The notes beneath the pieces are model-generated. The model searched no databases, had not been told where the DNA came from, and saw nothing but the letters and a program-made list of their open reading frames with translations. This document shows, piece after piece, positions 45,333 to 57,799 of a stretch of 64,000 nt of DNA. A program made the translations under genes and the position numbers. The stretch lies in assembly GCA_010094045.1 (NCBI GenBank), contig ML986616.1, positions 1 to 64,000 on the forward strand. The letters run 5' to 3'. The stretch is from Lojkania enalia (Eukaryota; Ascomycota; Dothideomycetes; Pleosporales). Within the stretch, counting starts at the first letter, position 1. Every line of letters starts with the position of its first letter.

Positions 45333-45959
45333 ATGTCCCTCTCCCAGGCGCCCGCAAATTTTGACGCAGAGAATGCCGACAACTTCGAGGATGTATGCTT
45401 CGTGCTCTTTGACGTACGAGACCTGCTACTGACAGCATGCAGATAGAGAAGCAATTTGCGGTGAAAGGTGCACGTCATAGCGCCCGGAAATTAACGAATG
45501 AATTGGCTGATCGTGAACGACAGTGGTCCAGCATATGGAGACCTACTGGAACATCCTCGAGAGGGTGCCCGGTTCGAAGCTCCGTCTGACTAAATTTGAC
45601 GACGACATTTACGCACACTTCAAAAACGAATTCCCGGATTTTGACCCTGCCGCTACTATAAATGAGGATGAAATGAAAAGCAAGGAGGGCAAAGAGAAGT
45701 GGCGCAAGTTCATCGGCGAGTACGAGAAAGGCGAGAAGAAGGTGGAAGACTACAACTTCGGAACAATGCTTAGGGCAAGCCCTAAGACCGAGTATGGCGA
45801 GAAAGAGACCATTTTTGCTGTGCGCATGCAATTCTACGCAATAGAGATAGCCCGGTAAGCCTCTAAGCCATGACTTGATGAAATATCGCTTATTCGAAAA
45901 GGAACCGCGCAGGCTTAAACGACTGGATCTACGAACAGGCTCATCAGCAGGAGAAATAA
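45333..45959 (+). CDS. PBDC1/Ypl225w (Chp1) family protein, eEF1A folding chaperone
   Basis: Small cytosolic protein; the yeast homologue helps newly made eEF1A fold its GTPase domain. Four exons (45333-45392, 45443-45467, 45524-45854, 45902-45959) give 157 residues. The second exon is only 25 bp. Family pattern: FAVKVVQHMETYWNILE, then LRLTKFDDDIYAHFKNEFPDF, KSKEGKEKWRKFI, VEDYNFGTMLR and finally NRAGLNDWIYEQAH. The last junction uses the acceptor GAAAAG at 45896-45901 rather than the later GCGCAG, because only the first restores AR|NRAGLNDW. The length is close to the yeast protein (about 146). The gene shares a 217 bp promoter with the WD40 gene. Confidence 0.9.
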
Positions 45960-46631
45960 AGCCGCTTAAAATATCCCGAATGACGGCCCCAGGTGAGATC
46001 CCGCAGTTGCGAAGACCGTTCGGCGCGTAGCGTTTCCCCGAGCTTGCTCCCTCGAAGTCCTCATCATCCGTGCTGCAAACTTTGTTCTTTGTCAGAGGGC
46101 AGGTATATTGCTCCGATTTGTTCAACACCCGGACAATTCGCGTGGCGACACCCCTCGCGGACTCACCGTACCGAGTGGCCAAGTGGAGGAATGCATGGCA
46201 GAGGTAATAGACAATGCACGCTCATGTAGGGTCGCTGCCCTATCATCCCATTCGCTACACATCGAACGGGCTGGTCACAGATTAAATATACTCACAATTT
46301 AGGACCTAGAACTATTCTAGTAAACCAGTAATTCCACCCCGAAGACTACCATGATATTTGCCCCTGCATTGATTTGACCGGACAAATGATGGAGCTATTT
46401 GGTTGTGGCGGTGATGGTGGTAAACGTGTGAAACGTCAGTGGCTGCTAGGCCTAGTGGCGGAGAACAATATCAACAGCAAACAAAGTGCTGTCGCGTGAA
46501 AGACCACAACACTAGGCCACATTCGGCAATCTGCTTCCTTTTCTTGCCCATTAACTCTGCATCTCCTTGCACCATATTTCTCCGATGTTTAGTCAAGATT
46601 CTATTTGTTTTCCTTCACCAGCGCTGCCGCC
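45960..46631. other. Intergenic, promoter of the ABC transporter
   Basis: About 670 bp between two plus-strand genes, with incidental short open frames (45993-46302). No motif was assigned. Confidence 0.45.
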
Positions 46632-49600
46632 ATGTCTCGATTGTCGGGTGCGACCATTGAGCAGGAGAAGAAACTGCCCAAGAAAGATGAAGAGGACGGC
46701 CTTACCCGTCGAGCGGGTTGGAAAACCCTATTCGGCTTTACAACGAAGAGGCACCTCCCAGTGCTTAGTCTCGCTGTTACTATGGCAGCGATAGCCGCTC
46801 TCACCCTTCCCGCTATGGCAATATTGTACGGCATTCTATTCCGACAATTCGCGGACTACGGATCGGGGAAAATAAACGGGACAGCGCTGCTCCGTAACGC
46901 CTCCAAATACTGCCTGTACATGACGGGAATTGCAGCCATTAATTGGCTGACTAATAGCTTGTATTTCATACTATTCTTGATATTTGGAGAGCTTCAAGCT
47001 AGGAGTGCTCGTGAGAGGATATTTAATACCCTCGTCCGGAGGGATATGGAATGGTACGACACAAGACAAAACGGGATAGCGGCTCTTCTCTCCACAATTC
47101 AAATGTAAGGTGTCTTGTGCAAATTTGGGTTCGAGAAGCTAAATCTTGAGGTATACAGGCAGATTCGAGATCTCCAACTTTCCACTTCCACGCCGTTAGG
47201 GGAGGGTCTGCAATGTGTCATTTCAGGCCTCGGAGCTTTGATCGTAGCATTCTATTTCTCCTGGAATCTCACCATTGTCATCATTTGCACGGTCCCCCTT
47301 GTATACTTGGTGATGGGTCTGCTATCTAGACGACTGTCGAAACGAGCGCACGAGCAAGCAGACAAACTACAACAGGCGCTGAAGTATGTTACAAATGCTG
47401 TTCAGAGCATAGAGACAGTGAAATGCTTCAATGGCGAAAGACTCGAACTCCTGAAATTTGTCAAAGTCATATCTCATGCAGCAAGCCTTTACAAACGTCA
47501 AGCCAATCTTCGGTCTTTCCAAATCGGCTTTATGCAATTCATAATTTCCGCAATATTTGTCCAAGGATTTTGGTACGGCAGCTACTTGGTCACGTCCGGG
47601 AAAACCGATGCTGGCCATGTTGTAATCACCTTCTGGGGCGCACTGATGGCTGTGCAAGGTCTAACCGGGTTTGTACCTCAACTCATTGTTCTCCAGAAAG
47701 GCAAAGTTGCAGGCGCAAGGCTCCGAGGAATAATGATGCAAACCTCAAGATTGGATAAGAGTCTGGAATCGCAAGGGGGGGAGAAGCCGGATAATTGTCC
47801 AGGAGATGTTGAGTTTCAACACGTAAGACATCCCCAATTCTGCCAATTCCTGTGTTGACATGTCAAGGTCTCATTTACATACCCTACTCGGCCCAATCAA
47901 ACTGCGTTAAATGATATTTCCCTCTTCTTTCCAGCAGGAGACACTACATTCGTCATCGGAAGAAGTGGCTCTGGAAAAAGTACGCTAGGGCAATTGCTAG
48001 TACGATTCTATTCGCCGTCAAGTGGCCAAATTCGGATCGATAGAGCCCCTCTTCAGAGCCTGGATACCCAGTGGCTTAGGGATAACGTAACGCTTGTTGA
48101 ACAACATAGCGTGCTCTTCAATGACACGATTCGGCGGAATATTGCATTAGTAAAGCGGAATGAGGAGCCCACGGCCGAACAGTTGAAAGAGGCCGTCAGT
48201 TTTGCCCTCCTCGATCAAATGATCAAGGACCTTCCGAACGGTCTCGATACACTAGTTGGCACTAAAGGTAACTCTTTAAGTGGTGGACAGAGGCAACGAA
48301 TGGCATTGGCGCGTGCGCGGCTTCGTAATACTCCTGTTCTCGTTTTAGATGAGTCCACAAGTGCATTGGATAACATTACGAGATCCGCCATGCTTCAAGC
48401 CATCAGGCGCTGGCGGCTGGGTAAGACTACGATTGTCATCACCCACGACATTTCCCAGATACTCCCAAATGATTTCGTGTACATTTTGGAAAACTCTAAG
48501 GTAATTCAAGAGGGGTACCGCAAGATGATTGAAAATGTACCTAACTCCGCATTTAATACCTTTCTTGATATAGATACGAGGAGGCCTGAGGAAGATGAGG
48601 AGATGTTGGAAGATGAAACCGATGAAATATTTTCGCTTTACCATGAGTCATGGGGCCAGGCTCCCCATCCACTCTCTGGTGTCTTTGGCGAGCCGTATGT
48701 ATTACCTTTGATGTCTCCTAGACATAGCCTCCTTATGAGCGGCCCGAAGCGAGCTTCAGTCATGGCATCCGAGCTGGGGAAAAGGCCTCCCAGCATAATA
48801 CGACCACTTGAAGACAATGACACTTTTCACCCATTACCTTTCCCCACTAGGCGTGGCTCCTTGGTTTCTACACGTCAATCATTGCTCTCTCAAGACGTTC
48901 CTATTCAATTAGATTTACTAAGGGCAAACTCGAGCCGTCAGAGAATGAGCTTGAAGGAAGGGAAACGCAGCAGTCAGACCTCGGCTCAAAGTACGCTGCC
49001 TAGTGCGACCCAAACACTTAGCATAAAGCAGATCATGAAAACAGTCTGGCCAGTGCTGGACTGGAGATCTCGTGTTACATTTACTGGAGCTATTATCTGT
49101 GCAGCAATTCATGCAGGCGCCACCCCGACGTTCGCCTTTGTTTTCGCTCGATTACTATCGACATTCTATGTAACGGCACACCAAACGCAGATGGCGCTAA
49201 AGTACGCTCTCTCTATTCTGGGTATAGCTATTCTAGATGGTTCTGCAAGCTATGGGCAGAGTTATTTCTTCGATTCCTGCGCTCAAACTTGGGCCAACGC
49301 ATTGAAGCAAGAAGCCATGCGGCGAATACTGCTTCAACCGAAAGAGTTCTTCGATCGGGAGGAGAACAGCGTTTCACAACTCGCCGAATGCATCGACCAT
49401 TGCGCAGAAGAGGCTCGGAATCTCCCTGGACGTTTCGCCAGCATCGTCCTTGTCGTGGTCATTATGGTCAACATTGCAATCATTTGGAGTTTGGTGATCT
49501 GCTGGAAGCTCACCTTGGTCGCTCTTGCTAGTGGCCTAGTCTTGTTTGCAAGTACCAGGTGCTATCATGCCATTAGCAGCCGATGGGAAACGTATTCGAA

Positions 49601-50900
49601 CGAAGCAGACGAGAAAGTGGGACAAGTGTTATATGAGACATTTGTCAATATTCGAACGGTACGATGCTTCGTGCTTGAGGAAGTCTTCCGCAAGCGATAC
49701 AAAGACGCAACTACAAATGCACTGAAGGTGGGCGTGAAAAGAGCAGTCTACACCGGTTCCATCTTCGGCATCAACTACGCATGTATGTTCTTCGTCACTA
49801 CGTTCCTCTTCTGGTACGGTGCTACAATTGTCGCTTCAAGGGAGTTTTCCACTACGAGGATTATCGAGGTCTTCGGGATCCTTCTGTTGAGTGTAAACCA
49901 AGTCAATTACATCGGAAACTATATACCACAGGTCAACATTGCAAAAGATGCCGGGTCAAGGCTCATGCGGCTTTCGGGACTGCCACTAACCTCTCCCGAA
50001 CATAGTGGAACTATGTTGATTCATTCCGCGGGAGATATTGTGCTGAGGAATGTTTATTTCAGCTACCCTACTCGAAAGGACCTTTCCGTACTTCAAGACG
50101 TTAGCTTCTGCATTCCACGAGGAAGTTGCACTGCCATCGTGGGGCCTTCAGGTTCCGGGAAATCTACAATCGCAGCCTTATTATTCAAGCTATATCAAAC
50201 CAACTCCGGTGCACACGCACCATTCACTTCAGACCTAACAGTTTCCGGTCACGATATCAAGACACTGCATACCGCTACCCTGCGCTCGAGAATGGCAATC
50301 GTTTCCCAAACGCCAGTTCTCTTCCCTGGCACAATTGTCGAGAATATTGTCTATGGTCTCCCGCCGTCATCTTCACGTGCCACTATCGATGGTGTCCGTG
50401 CAGCTGCAGTCGCTGCAGGCGTATCCGATTTCATCGACAGCTTGCCACTTGGCTACCAGACCGTCGTTGGCGAAGGCGGCACCGGACTCTCAGGAGGGCA
50501 GGCGCAACGCATCGCCATTGCACGTGCTTTGGTTCGAAGCCCCGACATTCTAATCTTGGATGAGGCTACTAGCGCGCTCGATGTCGAGTCTGCTGGTGTC
50601 ATTCGAGACACCATTCAGCGCCTCGTAATGGATGGGAGCAAGGAAGGTGGACATAGGCCTCCACTTGGACAAGAATTTTCTTGTAGCTCGTTGCATGAGG
50701 AAAGGAGAGATATGACAGTCATCATTATCACACACGCGAGAGAGATGATGGCTATCGCAGAACATATCATCGTGCTAGATAAGGGTAGGGTAGTAGAAGA
50801 AGGGACCTACGATGCGCTGAGGAGGAGACAAGGACCCTTCGCGAGGCTGCTAAGGGGCGAGAAAACGGGCTCACCCGAGAGAGGGGGGTTGAGGAAGTAG
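46632..50900 (+). CDS. ABC full transporter, Ste6-type (ABCB)
   Basis: Full-size exporter with layout TMD1-NBD1-TMD2-NBD2. Three exons (46632-47104, 47159-47822, 47868-50900) give 1389 residues; start is MSRLSGATIEQEKK. NBD1 has Walker A GRSGSGKST (410-418), signature LSGGQRQR (about 516) and LVLDESTSALD. NBD2 has Walker A GPSGSGKST (1138-1146), signature LSGGQAQR (about 1253) and LILDEATSALD. The second NBD Walker B has the catalytic Glu; both halves therefore look active. Between NBD1 and TMD2 is a linker of about 180 residues with an acidic stretch (EEDEEMLEDETDE) and Ser/Arg-rich parts, longer than in drug pumps and typical of fungal Ste6-like proteins that export a prenylated mating pheromone. 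Substrate is inferred from the family; a general drug exporter is the alternative. Confidence 0.9.
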
Positions 50901-51508
50901 AGAGGGTTTTGGAGGTAAAATTACTCTTCGTGATGTATTTATCGTCTCTTTTTCTTTAATGACTGTACAAGCTATCAAAGCTTAAACAACCTTCGTGTCC
51001 GCTGTTGGTAATGGTTGAGAAGTTCTGCGAAAAATGGTTCCTGATTTGAATGGCTTGTCCAATTTCACTAAATGTGTGCAACTTTTGGTATTATCATATG
51101 TGCCTGCTCCAATAAGGAATGATCGGGCAAATTTCTATCAGATTTGTAATGGTCCGTAAGCAAGGCACAAATAGATCTGAAGATAGCTCGGCCAAGGAAA
51201 GTAGGAGATAACAATATCGTAGCGGAACTCTAGAAGAAAAGTAGCACTTTTTATTGCTCGATTGAGTAGAGTATCTACAAGAATATAACAATATCTTTAT
51301 GGCGAGACTGACACTGAGCATAGATACAGGCAAGAAATGCAGTGTATGACACGTTCTTTAGCCGCTTACATCGACTCCAACTCCGGCCGCTGTATTCACT
51401 TAGCTATACCGCTAGCCTGTTGAGAGTAGCAGAAAATGAAATCGACGAGTATTATAACCAGTTGATTCATTATACTTGTATACCCCTACTACCAATGTTA
51501 TAGCGCCA
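50901..51508. other. Convergent intergenic region
   Basis: About 610 bp, AT-rich, between the stops of the ABC transporter (plus) and the GH114 gene (minus). No gene or repeat was recognised. Confidence 0.5.
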
Positions 51509-52634
51509 CTAGTTGCCCCACGACTTGTTGGCTTGACCGGTCGAGGTGGGAGATGGCCTAAGAGCCACTGTGGGCTGTGCTGAGTTTGTAGATGTAGGCT
51601 GCGAATCTGCTTGTGTCAAAGGTGCATCCTGGTCGCTACTAGAAGTCTGTGTAGGAAGAGAAGTTCTCTTAGTCGGGGTAGGCGTGGATAACACAGTGTT
51701 GACAAGATTTGAAGGCATCCCTTGGCTCTGGTCCGGGCAAGCACTACCGAGCAAGTCTAGTGATTGATCATTAGACTTTATGAGCGTCGACAGCTTGACC
51801 CTGGCCGGAGAATCGCAAGAGTCACCGCCGTACTCGATGTTGAAAACGGCCTTATTGGCATCTGTGAATGACTTGTAACTGCCACCTGTGTGCAATTAAT
51901 AATTAGTGTCATTCATACTCAGGAGGGTTTGGAAAAACGTACACTCCTTGTATTGGTGGCACTGCTCGTTTACGGCAAATTGCACCACATCGACCAAATT
52001 TGTGATGAGCTCCACTGCATTCTTCAATCCAATCGCCAGTTTATTGTTGGTGGCCTCTTGGGCTAGGTACTTGACGTAATCAACGTATGCACTCTTATCG
52101 TAGCCAAAGCCGTCTTGGTTCTCATTCTTTTATCGTAGTGTTAGTACTAGGTCGCATATGGATGATGCACTGACTACTTACGTAGCCGTCGACGTTATCT
52201 GGGTCAATTGCAGTGCAACCTTTGCTTGCGGCTAATTGTATGCGTTTCTTCATAATATATCGGACATTCTGAGATTTGACGTTGACCCAGACCTCGTCCG
52301 GCCAGCCGTCGAGCTCCTTGCCGGTGTCACTATATTTGAAGTCTGCGGAGTCCGTGCGCCAAGCCTCTTTCGAGCCCGCAGAGAAGTAGCAAATGACCTG
52401 CTTCGTTGCATTGAAGTCTCCGATTGTGGCCGCATCTGTGTCAAACATATCGATATCGATAACTTGAAAGTCTTGGTTGATAATCTGCTTCTTGATGGCA
52501 ATAGGGTCACTTGGGTTCAGTATAATATCCCATGAGACTCCAGCTGGGAATGCAGCGACATCAGGGCTGGAAAGTGGACGAGCCATAACCAGTCCAACGC
52601 CATTGACGAGGGCAATAGCGGAATAAAGACGCAT
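51509..52634 (-). CDS. Secreted glycoside hydrolase GH114 (endo-alpha-1,4-polygalactosaminidase type)
   Basis: Three exons (52182-52634, 51943-52126, 51509-51885) give 337 residues. The start MRLYSAIALVNGVGLVMARP is a signal-peptide-like segment. The TIM-barrel core shows the family blocks: WDIILN, IDIDMFDT, VICYFSAGSKEAWR, GWPDEVWVN, and IDPDNVDGY split from ENQDGFGYD by intron 1, followed by LAIGLKNA and FAVNEQCHQYKEC. The acidic residues in CYFSAG...D and DPDNVD are the expected active-site region. The last 90 residues are Ser/Thr/Pro-rich, so probably O-glycosylated, and contain no carbohydrate-binding module. Such enzymes cut galactosaminogalactan-like polymers; the substrate here is inferred from the family. 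Introns are GTAAGT...AAAAG and GTACGT...CACAG. Confidence 0.9.
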
Positions 52635-54390
52635 GGTTCTTCCAAAGAGGGACCAAAAGCAGGAAGAAAAAGGAACAACAATAGCGTACAACTAGAGTCG
52701 AGATTCAGGATACACGTTAGTGCAGAAAACTAGTTTAACTAGGAATTAAATGGACGATAAAAGAGTGGATGCAACTGCTAGGGTGCAATGAAGTTAGAGA
52801 AGAAAAAGACCGGCCAGTATCGACAGTAGATACGAAGAACAAGGGACATGCCGGACTTCTTTCAAACAGTTGCTCATAGATTTGCAAGGCGGGGAAACTT
52901 AATATTAGTGAGTAGGACATTAGGGTGCACGTCAATTTCACTGTTTGAGGGGCTCTCTCATTTTAGCGGCATGTTGGAGAGTGTCTCACCATACTGTGGG
53001 TTGTTACCAAGCCGAGCTGTGAATATACTGATTCCACAAAAATGGGTATTCTGGAATGATCTTAGCATGTTCCGCGGATCGCAAATCGGTCTTTAGAGAG
53101 CTTCAATGTTCTCGACGTCTCTATGCACTAAGTCCCAGAGTGGCATACTCCCACTCGGCGACCATCAGGTATCCTACGTGCGAGAAGGGCTGTTTTGCTG
53201 TCGCAAGAAAGCAGGTGAGCGGAAGCTGATGGATGATCTGTGGGGATGATGTGAGGAGAGGAGATGAAAGGATAACTTGAGGATCTCTTGCTCGCAGGGG
53301 TGGATACCACCAACAGCCGCACAGACACTAGAGCATATTCGAGAAGCTTTTGGAATCGGCGCTTGAAATATTCTAGCTTAAGCTGAGCATGGCGAATTCT
53401 TTGAATCTACAATCTTAGCCTTAGCTTGTCCAAATGCATAACCGTCTCAACTGCTAGACTGTCGGCATGGCAGTGAAGGATATGGCCGACTGCCCTGCCT
53501 CGCTCCGTAAACGAAATCCGTGCACGATTCCGAGCCTCCACTTAATTTCTCGTGAGATTTGATGAAACAAACATGCATATGGTGCCTGGATGGCACCGAA
53601 AATTGTGGCTCCTCCAACGTGACTCTGTGGTGTGGGCTAGTCGGCGATATTTCGGCCGCTTTGGTGAGAATTAAAAGCCGGTCTCGATCGTACCATATAT
53701 TACCTCGAGACATGATCATCTTGATATGCTGTTGGATATATCCTGGACTTATATTGCGGCTTTCTCCGTTGGTCTAAAGGCGAGGAATCTAATGCGCACC
53801 GGTACTGCTTGCATTGTCGCAAACCCTAATATCTGAAGCCCACAGGTCAGCAGAGAAAATCTCAGCTTCAAGTTTCCTATAGAAGTGCATCCGCGCTCAG
53901 TTTCTACTGAGGACTAAACACTTTTTCTTTCAGAATCTTTAGCGGCTTCTATATCTGAATGCAATGCGAAATTGATTGCCCATTTCCTTAAATATTGGAA
54001 TTGGATGGCCCCGTGAAAAGCATACTATACTAAGCAACTGACTTAATTTATTTCTAGAAACTCTGGATTGACTCAATCTTTAATAAATGGATTGGCAAGA
54101 CTTTGCTAAAAAGTCTTGATACTTAAAATCTCCCAAGTATTTATATAGCTGGCTAGTACAAAAAACCTACTGCATTTGGATATCATAGAAGTACTTCAAG
54201 TAAACTGCTATGTGAATCGCCAATCCAGCATTGATATTGACGCATAATACCATACATAAAGTGCCACACTTCCAACTATCCTTACATGAAATTAGGGAAA
54301 CATGATGGAAGCAGAATACAGATGGTGTCGCGTATCAGGGAGCATCAATTGCTGAGGCAAATATTGATGTATTAAAGGAGGGTAAGTAGC
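52635..54390. other. AT-rich gene-poor interval
   Basis: About 1.75 kb upstream of the GH114 gene. The first few hundred bases should be its promoter. Beyond 53.3 kb the sequence is AT-rich with frequent stops on all frames and no recognisable gene; it abuts the helicase relic. Confidence 0.5.
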
Positions 54391-54399
54391 CTGCCTCGC

Positions 54400-56200
54400 T
54401 AGAAGCTGGCAATGGCGAGACTATATAGGCCTGAAAAAACAGACCAACTATAATAGGATAGTAGAAACATGTGACAGATGGTTGAATAAATTCTATGCCA
54501 ACATTCTCGCGCATGAATTGTTGTACCTGCGGATTCACCCTTCCCTAAGCATACGGAGGGAATGGAACGACCTTCGGCCCTCTAACATTTCGAGCTCTGC
54601 TTACTGAAACGCTGTCGGTAAGTGGGGTTATGCATAGGAGAAATCGAAAACTCACATGTAACATAAGATTGACCTTCGAAGAAATTTGAATAGATCTACC
54701 TCCACTTAGTCCGAGGCCATTCTCCTAGGAAATATCAGTCTGTATTCAGTGTAGACGGTACATCTTGCTCCCTTGAGAAACTCAACAATAGGTCAGACCT
54801 TCTCAGGCGGCACTTCGATGAGCTCCTTGATTCTACGCAAACGATATATGGTGTACTCCCAGCTCATTCTAGCGGAGGCTTATTGATGGTATCCATGTCC
54901 GGTCCTCGCCCTTCTCTTGAAATTTTAGGTAATTTCGCTTGGTCGTGCTGTTCAAACCCGATGACTCTCCCTGAATTGAGGCTTCGTAAGACGAAGATGA
55001 AGGAAGTTTATAATGAGCACTTGGGATCTGTTGACAAGCCCCGTATCAAGGTGATAGAGAACAGCAAATATGCCTTCTTTGAATTGGGTCTCGTACTCGA
55101 ATCGGTGGAAATTCTATTTGAACACGATTAGTCAACGTTATTAGCGATTTGGTAAGATTAAACACCAATGGGAGCGATCAAAGAACCATTAGGACATTTA
55201 TTGAGTTTATTTATAAGACCCGAGCGATATTTTGTATCCCATCTAGCGTGATCAGGTGCTGGAAAGGCGTATGGTCTTGTGTTGATACTGCTATACTCTG
55301 CGTCATTGAGCTATCTAGCTTTCGCTCGTGTCCCAAGTAACCTAATCTCATCTCGAGTCTATGATGGATGATTAAAGAGAACGCCCAGGTTTGTGGACGG
55401 CAGGGCACGACCGAAGCGTAACATATCAAGTATATTGATGAATTCTGCTTCATATTGCCGATGAATAGTAGTCAAGTGGATGTGCTCGACTTTACATTCC
55501 TTCTTCAGTTAGCGAACATAGCCCCCTGACAAACCCATGCTCTCCAAGCCTTGCTTCTAAACGCACATTTATCAGCGTTTTCGTAGACCCTTCCGCACCG
55601 ATGCTGAGAGCAGAGATGTAGTCACCGCTTCTTTTAGGTTCGCTCCCACAATAGATACAGTGTGTAAATGGTCTTACAGGTGGGAGCTAGCAAAATTCTC
55701 TACCAACAACTACTTGGACGCCACCTGAAGCTCACATGCCGTTCCTGGCCACCTTGATAACAGCATGGAGACTTTCGGAATGCAAGCTCTCAACCATGCT
55801 AATTCCATCGATAACAAGGATATCGGCGTCCTCAATCCTCTACTCTAACGGCTTTTGCCATGTGTCTTCGATGAACTTTTGCAAGGGGTGGTTTTCTATG
55901 ATTGGGGTCTAACCCGCATATGTCTAAGTGGCAAAACTATTGGTGTCAAACGTGGCACGCCTTATTGGCACCAGGATTTGTACGTTGAGACCTATCTCCG
56001 CGAAGCACTCAACGAGCGCTTTAAGGATAGTAGATACACCACATCCAGCGGAGCCTGTGTAAAAGACATTTCGACCTCTGAGAAATAGGCCTACTGGATT
56101 GGCTTGCCCCTCGCAGAGCACAGGCTGGGTTATCGGCACAATTCTGCTTTCAAGATTCGCTGGTTGAGGTCTATTCTCACTCGCATTAAACCCATGAGGG
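54400..56200 (-). pseudogene. Decayed PIF1-type DNA helicase
   Basis: Reading the minus strand, helicase motifs appear in the correct order but in broken frames. FLRGRNVFYTGSAGCGVSTIL (about 56080-56020) is the P-loop, with Val where the Walker A Lys should be. ILVIDGISMVE (about 55820-55790) is Walker B, with Gly in place of the Glu. Then come a Cys motif (YCGSEPKRSGD, near 55640), HLTTIHRQYEAEFINIL (near 55470), AVLYHLDTGLVNRSQ (near 55060), VEFLKGARCTVYTE (near 54770), VSRARNVRGPKV (near 54600) and NPQVQQFMREN (54533-54500). Many in-frame stops and frame changes separate them. All this fits a full-length PIF1-like helicase of the kind found in many copies in fungal genomes, some linked to Helitrons. 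Ends are approximate; a 112-codon frame at 56130-56468 may be its N-terminal remnant. Confidence 0.82.
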
Positions 56201-56469
56201 ATGTGAAGTTGGTTTTGAGTTTCGGAATACGATAGCGGGAAGGAGCTGTTGGGTGACGGGGATTCAGGTAGATCGTGGTCGTGGAGATGGAGGTAATCGC
56301 GCCGACCAACGCCTGCAGCATAGCAGTTTGAGAGGCCTTCTTGGCAGAGAGCCTCTTAGCGGAAATGCAGCCTTCCCTGGTCATCGAATCAGCCTCATTG
56401 AAATTCAAGATCGATACGTTGACCATATCCGCCCCGTGGGTCCCGACTAAGTTGGATTCCACGATCACG

Positions 56470-57799
56470 CGTATCTGCCTATAGGCAGGGGCGCCACAGA
56501 GGTGACTAACTACCAGGCAGTCGGTGGCGCTAGGTAGGTAAAGGAGCTCCTACAACTGTAAAGTAGTCATAGATCTCATAGGTAGAACATTATCGCACTT
56601 GTTCTTATTTCAGAGTTTCAACTGACTGTGTGCTAAAATGGCTGCTCTGGATCCGGGTGCGGAGAAATTTCATACCGGTTGTCTTGTGTGCCCTACACCG
56701 GTGATGAAGATGACGCTACGCTATATTCAAGTTGACGGTCTAATGTAGTCTTTAACTAACTTGTAGAAGATCGGGGCTTGATCTCATGATGCCTAAGTAT
56801 CGATGCGATTCTAGTGGTAATTTTAGTATGGACTTAGTGTCATTGGTAGCATGATCAATGACCTCGGGAGGTAGAGAACTATATGAACATTGCATAGTGA
56901 CTTGATGACTAAGAGTCGAATGGTTTATGTGGGTTCGACTTCCCTTAGGTGACACAGGCTTATCTGTATTCTAGGCTCTGAATTGTTTAGGCACGTGGGT
57001 ATTTGCTAAATTAATGTGTGAGTTTGTAGTAGCGGCCAGGTTAGAAGCTGCTTGTCGGGGTCCACGAATGTTGTATAAGCTAAGCATTGTGCGTAGCTAT
57101 TGCAACTTACAATCTGACATCATGGTCGAAAGGGGCCTGAAAGTTCGCGATTGATAGTAGCAAGGTTTTTAGGATATGGAATCGTAACCGATGTTGCATA
57201 CAAAGCGTTGGGTACGAGAGAATCAGTCCAGGACGAGGTAGGAGGTATGATTGGTCTCAGGCGCGTCGGCGAGAAACTAGCACGTGAGATCGCGCTAGCT
57301 CAGCTCTATGCTAGCAGACGGAAATACGCGGGAAAAAGGAAAATGAGGCTGCAAGTAATATGAATAAATGAGTCTGGGAATCACGGAGCGCCGAGTAAGA
57401 TTTAAATAGACCTTATCTTGACAGGTATTAGGCCATAGCTACAAAAGTGCCGAAATAGTCAGCCGTCGGGCAGGAGTAATGTCTACCAAATCTCGATGCG
57501 AAGTCGCAGTCATAAACGTACTCCGTAAAGGCCGACAGCTATGCCAATAACAGCCTAAGGGTAGGCCTAATAGCAGAGAGAAGCGGAGGGGTGCGTGAAG
57601 TGCTAAGTCGAAGTAGTGAAGTTAAAAATGTACTGGAGAAGCTCGGGTACACAATCGGCCCGTCAGCCCCTACCCCCCCCCCCCACTTCATGAGGTGGGC
57701 GGGCACAAGCCTACGAGCAGGCATCAACAACAAAGCTTAAGCTTCGAGGCATTGTGCCCCCACACCGAACTCCCTTCACACCACCGCTCCACCTACAAA
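56470..57799. other. AT-rich gene-poor interval with promoter of CSN1
   Basis: About 1.3 kb upstream of CSN1. Most of it has no recognisable coding sequence. A run of 12 C lies at 57673-57684, about 115 bp before the CSN1 start. Open frames such as 57151-57363 look like chance. Confidence 0.5.

Noticed and set aside
54400..56500. Functional helicase gene
   Set aside because: Both catalytic ATPase residues are lost and there are many stops and frame changes.
56885..56960. tRNA-like T arm (GGGTTCGAC) on the plus strand
   Set aside because: Only part of the T stem pairs and the rest of the cloverleaf could not be built.
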